DNA of 64,000 bases. Origin: JAXMHB01 sp046346965. Lineage in GTDB: Bacteria; Pseudomonadota; Gammaproteobacteria; Xanthomonadales; SZUA-5. This document shows, piece after piece, positions 61,623-64,000 of this stretch. The first letter of the stretch is position 1; every line of letters starts with the position of its first letter. A model generated the notes under the pieces. It ran no database searches. It was given only the letters and a program-made list of their open reading frames with translations, and had not been told where the DNA came from. Position numbers and translations under genes: made by a program. Where the stretch lies: contig JAXMHB010000002.1 of assembly GCA_046346965.1 (NCBI GenBank), forward strand, positions 186,001-250,000, in the 5' to 3' direction.

Positions 61623-62249
61623 ATGGCCAAGCTCTACTTCTACTATTCGGCGATGAACGCCGGAAAGACCACCGTGCTGCTGCAGAGCGCGCACAACTAC
61701 CACGAGCGCGGCATGCGTACGCGCATCGACACGCCGCGCATCGACGACCGCTACGGCGTCGGCAAGGTGCGTTCGCGAATCGGACTCGAATCCGACGGTC
61801 ATGTGTTTGAGCGCGAGGACAATCTCTACGAGCGCGTACGCGCCGACATCGAGGCCCATGGGCCGCTGCACTGTGTGTTGGTCGATGAGGCGCAGTTCCT
61901 GAGCAAGGCGCAGGTCTGGCAACTGACCGATATCGTCGACAAGTTGAACATCCCGGTGCTGGCCTACGGGCTGCGCACCGATTTCCAGGGCGAGTTGTTC
62001 GAAGGCAGCCGCTATCTGCTGGCGTGGGCGGACTCAATCTCCGAGATCAAGACCATCTGCCACACCGGGCGCAAAGCCACGATGGTGGTGCGGGTCGATG
62101 AGGCGGGCCGCGCCATCACCCAGGGCGCGCAGGTGGAGATCGGCGGCAACGAGCGCTACGTGTCGGTATCACGCGCCGAGTTCAAGCGCATCTTCGACGG
62201 TGAAGGCACCATCCCGCTGAAGCAGGGCGAGCTGTTCAGCGGGCGCTGA
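61623..62249 (+). CDS. tdk: Thymidine kinase
   Basis: A 208-residue type II thymidine kinase that phosphorylates thymidine with ATP in salvage. Visible motifs are the P-loop YSAMNAGKTT (about 8-17), the DEAQF Walker B/catalytic segment (VLVDEAQFLSKAQVW) with the Glu base, GLRTDFQGELFEGS, and the lasso region IGGNERYVSVSR. The usual structural zinc site is degraded: the CxC pair reads CHT and the later Cys position in VSVCR reads VSVSR. The start lies 28 bases after the tRNA and no strong ribosome binding site is seen. Confidence 0.94.
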   Translation: MAKLYFYYSAMNAGKTTVLLQSAHNYHERGMRTRIDTPRIDDRYGVGKVRSRIGLESDGHVFEREDNLYERVRADIEAHGPLHCVLVDEAQFLSKAQVWQLTDIVDKLNIPVLAYGLRTDFQGELFEGSRYLLAWADSISEIKTICHTGRKATMVVRVDEAGRAITQGAQVEIGGNERYVSVSRAEFKRIFDGEGTIPLKQGELFSGR

Positions 62250-62259
62250 GCGGCTCGCT

Positions 62260-62856
62260 TCAGGCAAAGTCCATCGCCAGCGCGCTGCGCACGCTCAGCG
62301 GCAGCAGCGTGGCGTGCCCGTAGCGTTCATCGTCGACACCGATGCTGACAGCCGCGCCAGCGCGCCAGGTGGCGATCTGCGTCTCGTTGAGTTCGAAGCG
62401 GATGAAATGCACGGCCGAGGTCTTGCTCGCATTGCTGCGGTCCAGATCCTCGTCGGCCACGGCGCGCGCGCGTCCGCTGCCGCTGACCTCGACATACAGG
62501 TGGTCCTCGATGCGCTGCAGACGCGCGAGTTCGCGCGCACGCACCTGGGGGTCGGGAAACTCGATCAGCAGCGTCGCCTTGAGATTGGTGCCGTCCGGAA
62601 TCAGCGGGTTGTAGGCGGCGAGTTCGTCTTCGATGCCGCCGGCCTCGGCAATGCGCTCAATGCGCAGCATCTCCTGCACCTGATACTGCACGGTCAGCCG
62701 ATCCTCGAAGATCAGCGTCATGTGCGGTCCCAGATGCACGGTACGGTTCTTCTTGTGCGCCAGGACCTGGGCGCGGAAGGCGTTGCGCCGACTGGCGTAC
62801 TGCTCCAGCGTGTAGAGGTCGTCGCGGGTCAGGCGATTCGGGATCAGCGTGGTCAT
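62260..62856 (-). CDS. DUF3501 family protein
   Basis: A 198-residue cytoplasmic protein of the DUF3501 family (LTRDDLYTLEQYASRRNAFR, HLGPHMTLIFEDRLTVQYQVQE, then AYNPLIPDGTNLKATLLIEF). The function is unknown. It lies 22 bases downstream of an HdrD-like iron-sulfur protein gene. In many proteobacteria the two occur with a rubrerythrin gene, which may lie just beyond this window. The gene ends 10 bases from the thymidine kinase stop, in convergent orientation. Confidence 0.85.
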   Translation of the reverse strand: MTTLIPNRLTRDDLYTLEQYASRRNAFRAQVLAHKKNRTVHLGPHMTLIFEDRLTVQYQVQEMLRIERIAEAGGIEDELAAYNPLIPDGTNLKATLLIEFPDPQVRARELARLQRIEDHLYVEVSGSGRARAVADEDLDRSNASKTSAVHFIRFELNETQIATWRAGAAVSIGVDDERYGHATLLPLSVRSALAMDFA

Positions 62857-62878
62857 GGTCGTGTCCTGTTTGCTCGCG

Positions 62879-64000
62879 TCACAGCCCGTACGCCATGCGC
62901 AGCAGGCTCAGCGGATGTTGCGCTTCGGGTTTGCCGTCGATGCCGTCAGCGAGATGCGCGCCGGCCATCGGGCAGTCGCTGGAATAGTGTTGGGCATTCG
63001 CCTTCTTCATGCGATCGACGACCGGCTTGGCGATCTTGCGTGCGTACTCGTAGGTATCCGTTTTGACGCCGTAGGTGCCGTCGTGACCGGAACAGCGCTC
63101 GATCATTTCCAGCGTGGTGTTCGGGACCAGTTTGAGAATGTCGCGAGTCTTCGGGCCGATGTTCTGTACCCGCTGATGGCAGGGTACGTGATAAGCGATC
63201 TTGCCGAGTTCGCGCTTGAAGTCGGTGCGCAGCAAGCCCGCCTGGTGCCTGTGCATCAGGTACTCGAAAGGATCGTAGATCGCCCGCCGCACCGCTTGCA
63301 GGGCGGCGTCCTCGGGGAACATCAGCGGCAACTCCTGCTTGAACATCAGCACACAGGAGGGGATCGGCGCGAGGATGTCATAGCCCGCCTCTACCGCGGC
63401 GTGCAGCACCGGCAGATTGGCTTCCTTGTAGCGCGCCACGGCGTCGAGGTCGCCCAGTTCCAGCTTCGGCATGCCGCAGCACTGCTCGCGCGCGAGGCGT
63501 TTGACCTCGATGCCGTTGTGCTGCAGCACGGCCGCCAGGTCCTCCACCACTTGCGGCATGTTGTAGTTGCCGTAGCAGGTGGTGAAGATCGCCACGCGGC
63601 CACGGGTAGGGCCGGCCGCTTGCGCGGGCACGCTGCCCTCGTAGCGCTTCAAGCGTTTGCGGCCGGTATGGCTGTGGTAGCTCGGAATCACCGCGTCTTT
63701 ATGCACGCCCAGCGTCTTTTCGAGCACGCTGCGCATCGGCGCGGTCTGGTTGAGCGCGTTGACCGCCTGCACCACCACCGGGATCGAGGCGATCTTGCCG
63801 ACGGTGGTGGTTGAGGACAGCAGCTTGGACTGCCAGCGGGTTTCGCCCTTTTTGTGCTTGATCGCCTTGGCGCGCAGCATCAGGTGCGGGAAATCCACGT
63901 TCCACGCGTGCGGCGGCACATAGGGACATTTGGTCTGATAGCAGAGGTCGCACAGGTAGCACTGATCGACCACTTTCATGTAATCGGACTTGGCGATGCC
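62879..64000 (-). CDS. HdrD/GlpC-like iron-sulfur protein, partial (5' end missing)
   Basis: The C-terminal 373 residues of a (Fe-S)-binding heterodisulfide-reductase-related protein; the frame is open to the window edge and continues beyond. An iron-sulfur motif CYLCDLCYQTKCPYVPP is visible near the edge, followed by two CCG-type domains: the first with TTCYGNYN and REQCCGMPKLE, the second with HVPCHQRVQN, ERCSGHDG and SSDCPMAG. Such proteins transfer electrons to or from a partner redox enzyme. With DUF3501 it forms a conserved unit linked to rubrerythrin and peroxide defence by context. Confidence 0.88.
   Translation of the reverse strand, partial: GIAKSDYMKVVDQCYLCDLCYQTKCPYVPPHAWNVDFPHLMLRAKAIKHKKGETRWQSKLLSSTTTVGKIASIPVVVQAVNALNQTAPMRSVLEKTLGVHKDAVIPSYHSHTGRKRLKRYEGSVPAQAAGPTRGRVAIFTTCYGNYNMPQVVEDLAAVLQHNGIEVKRLAREQCCGMPKLELGDLDAVARYKEANLPVLHAAVEAGYDILAPIPSCVLMFKQELPLMFPEDAALQAVRRAIYDPFEYLMHRHQAGLLRTDFKRELGKIAYHVPCHQRVQNIGPKTRDILKLVPNTTLEMIERCSGHDGTYGVKTDTYEYARKIAKPVVDRMKKANAQHYSSDCPMAGAHLADGIDGKPEAQHPLSLLRMAYGL

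Overview
The window looks like a chromosomal piece of a high-GC gammaproteobacterium of the order Xanthomonadales (Lysobacter/Rhodanobacter/Dokdonella-like). The grounds are the GC-rich, strongly biased codon use, gammaproteobacterial marker genes (YcgL family, UbiJ-UbiB, YheS-type ABC-F, DsbD, TPR-sulfotransferase), and many large secreted proteins with Calx-beta, P-domain, DUF11 and IPTL-CTERM-like or GFE-type C-termini. I see no phage, plasmid, transposase or CRISPR array. Genus assignment is inference.

Layout. 1-2180: 3' end of a DPP-IV-like peptidase and an M23 murein endopeptidase. 2240-5340: ilvD and ilvC (branched-chain amino acids), preceded by a structured leader that may encode a short peptide and hide the ilvD ribosome binding site. 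5337-9884: a TPR-sulfotransferase divergent from an overlapping set of UDP-glucuronate-epimerase-like, GT2, LAB_N and YcgL genes. 10059-14165: a fused acyltransferase-ABC ATPase, its permease, a PadR regulator and a HAAS-domain membrane protein. 14169-18850: GspE/PilB-like ATPase, then TlpA-like thioredoxin and DsbD overlapping by 4 bases. 19197-23909: a very large secreted GH119/GH57-like alpha-amylase with FN3, CBM25 and CBM20 modules. 24015-29064: ECF sigma factor, TPR Ser/Thr kinase and a secreted beta-rich protein. 29173-33696: small membrane protein, TonB receptor and PepSY membrane protein. 33745-39051: metallopeptidase, BaeSR-like two-component system, and two tandem Tat-exported intradiol dioxygenases, the upstream one broken by one in-frame stop. 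39288-46492: all on the minus strand: lipoprotein, repeat protein, DUF3857 transglutaminase, diguanylate cyclase and TraB/GumN protein. 46645-52062: an 1805-residue Calx-beta/beta-helix secreted protein. 52096-58316: ABC-F, ADYC protein, Mpo1-like protein, YdcH-like protein, ubiJ and ubiB. 58627-60777: secreted P-domain protein with a C-terminal sorting signal. 60991-61595: a tandem array of tRNA-Arg 5' fragments ending in a complete tRNA-Arg(CCG). 61623-64000: thymidine kinase, DUF3501 protein and a partial HdrD-like iron-sulfur protein.

Most is housekeeping plus envelope and secretion biology. The parts I find most unusual are the tRNA-fragment array, the acyltransferase-ABC fusion locus, the ilvD leader, the sigma/kinase/secreted-protein block beside the amylase, the nonsense codon in the dioxygenase, and a pair of about 145-bp dispersed repeats in opposite orientation. 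Long open frames antisense to real genes are common here because of the GC bias and were left out.
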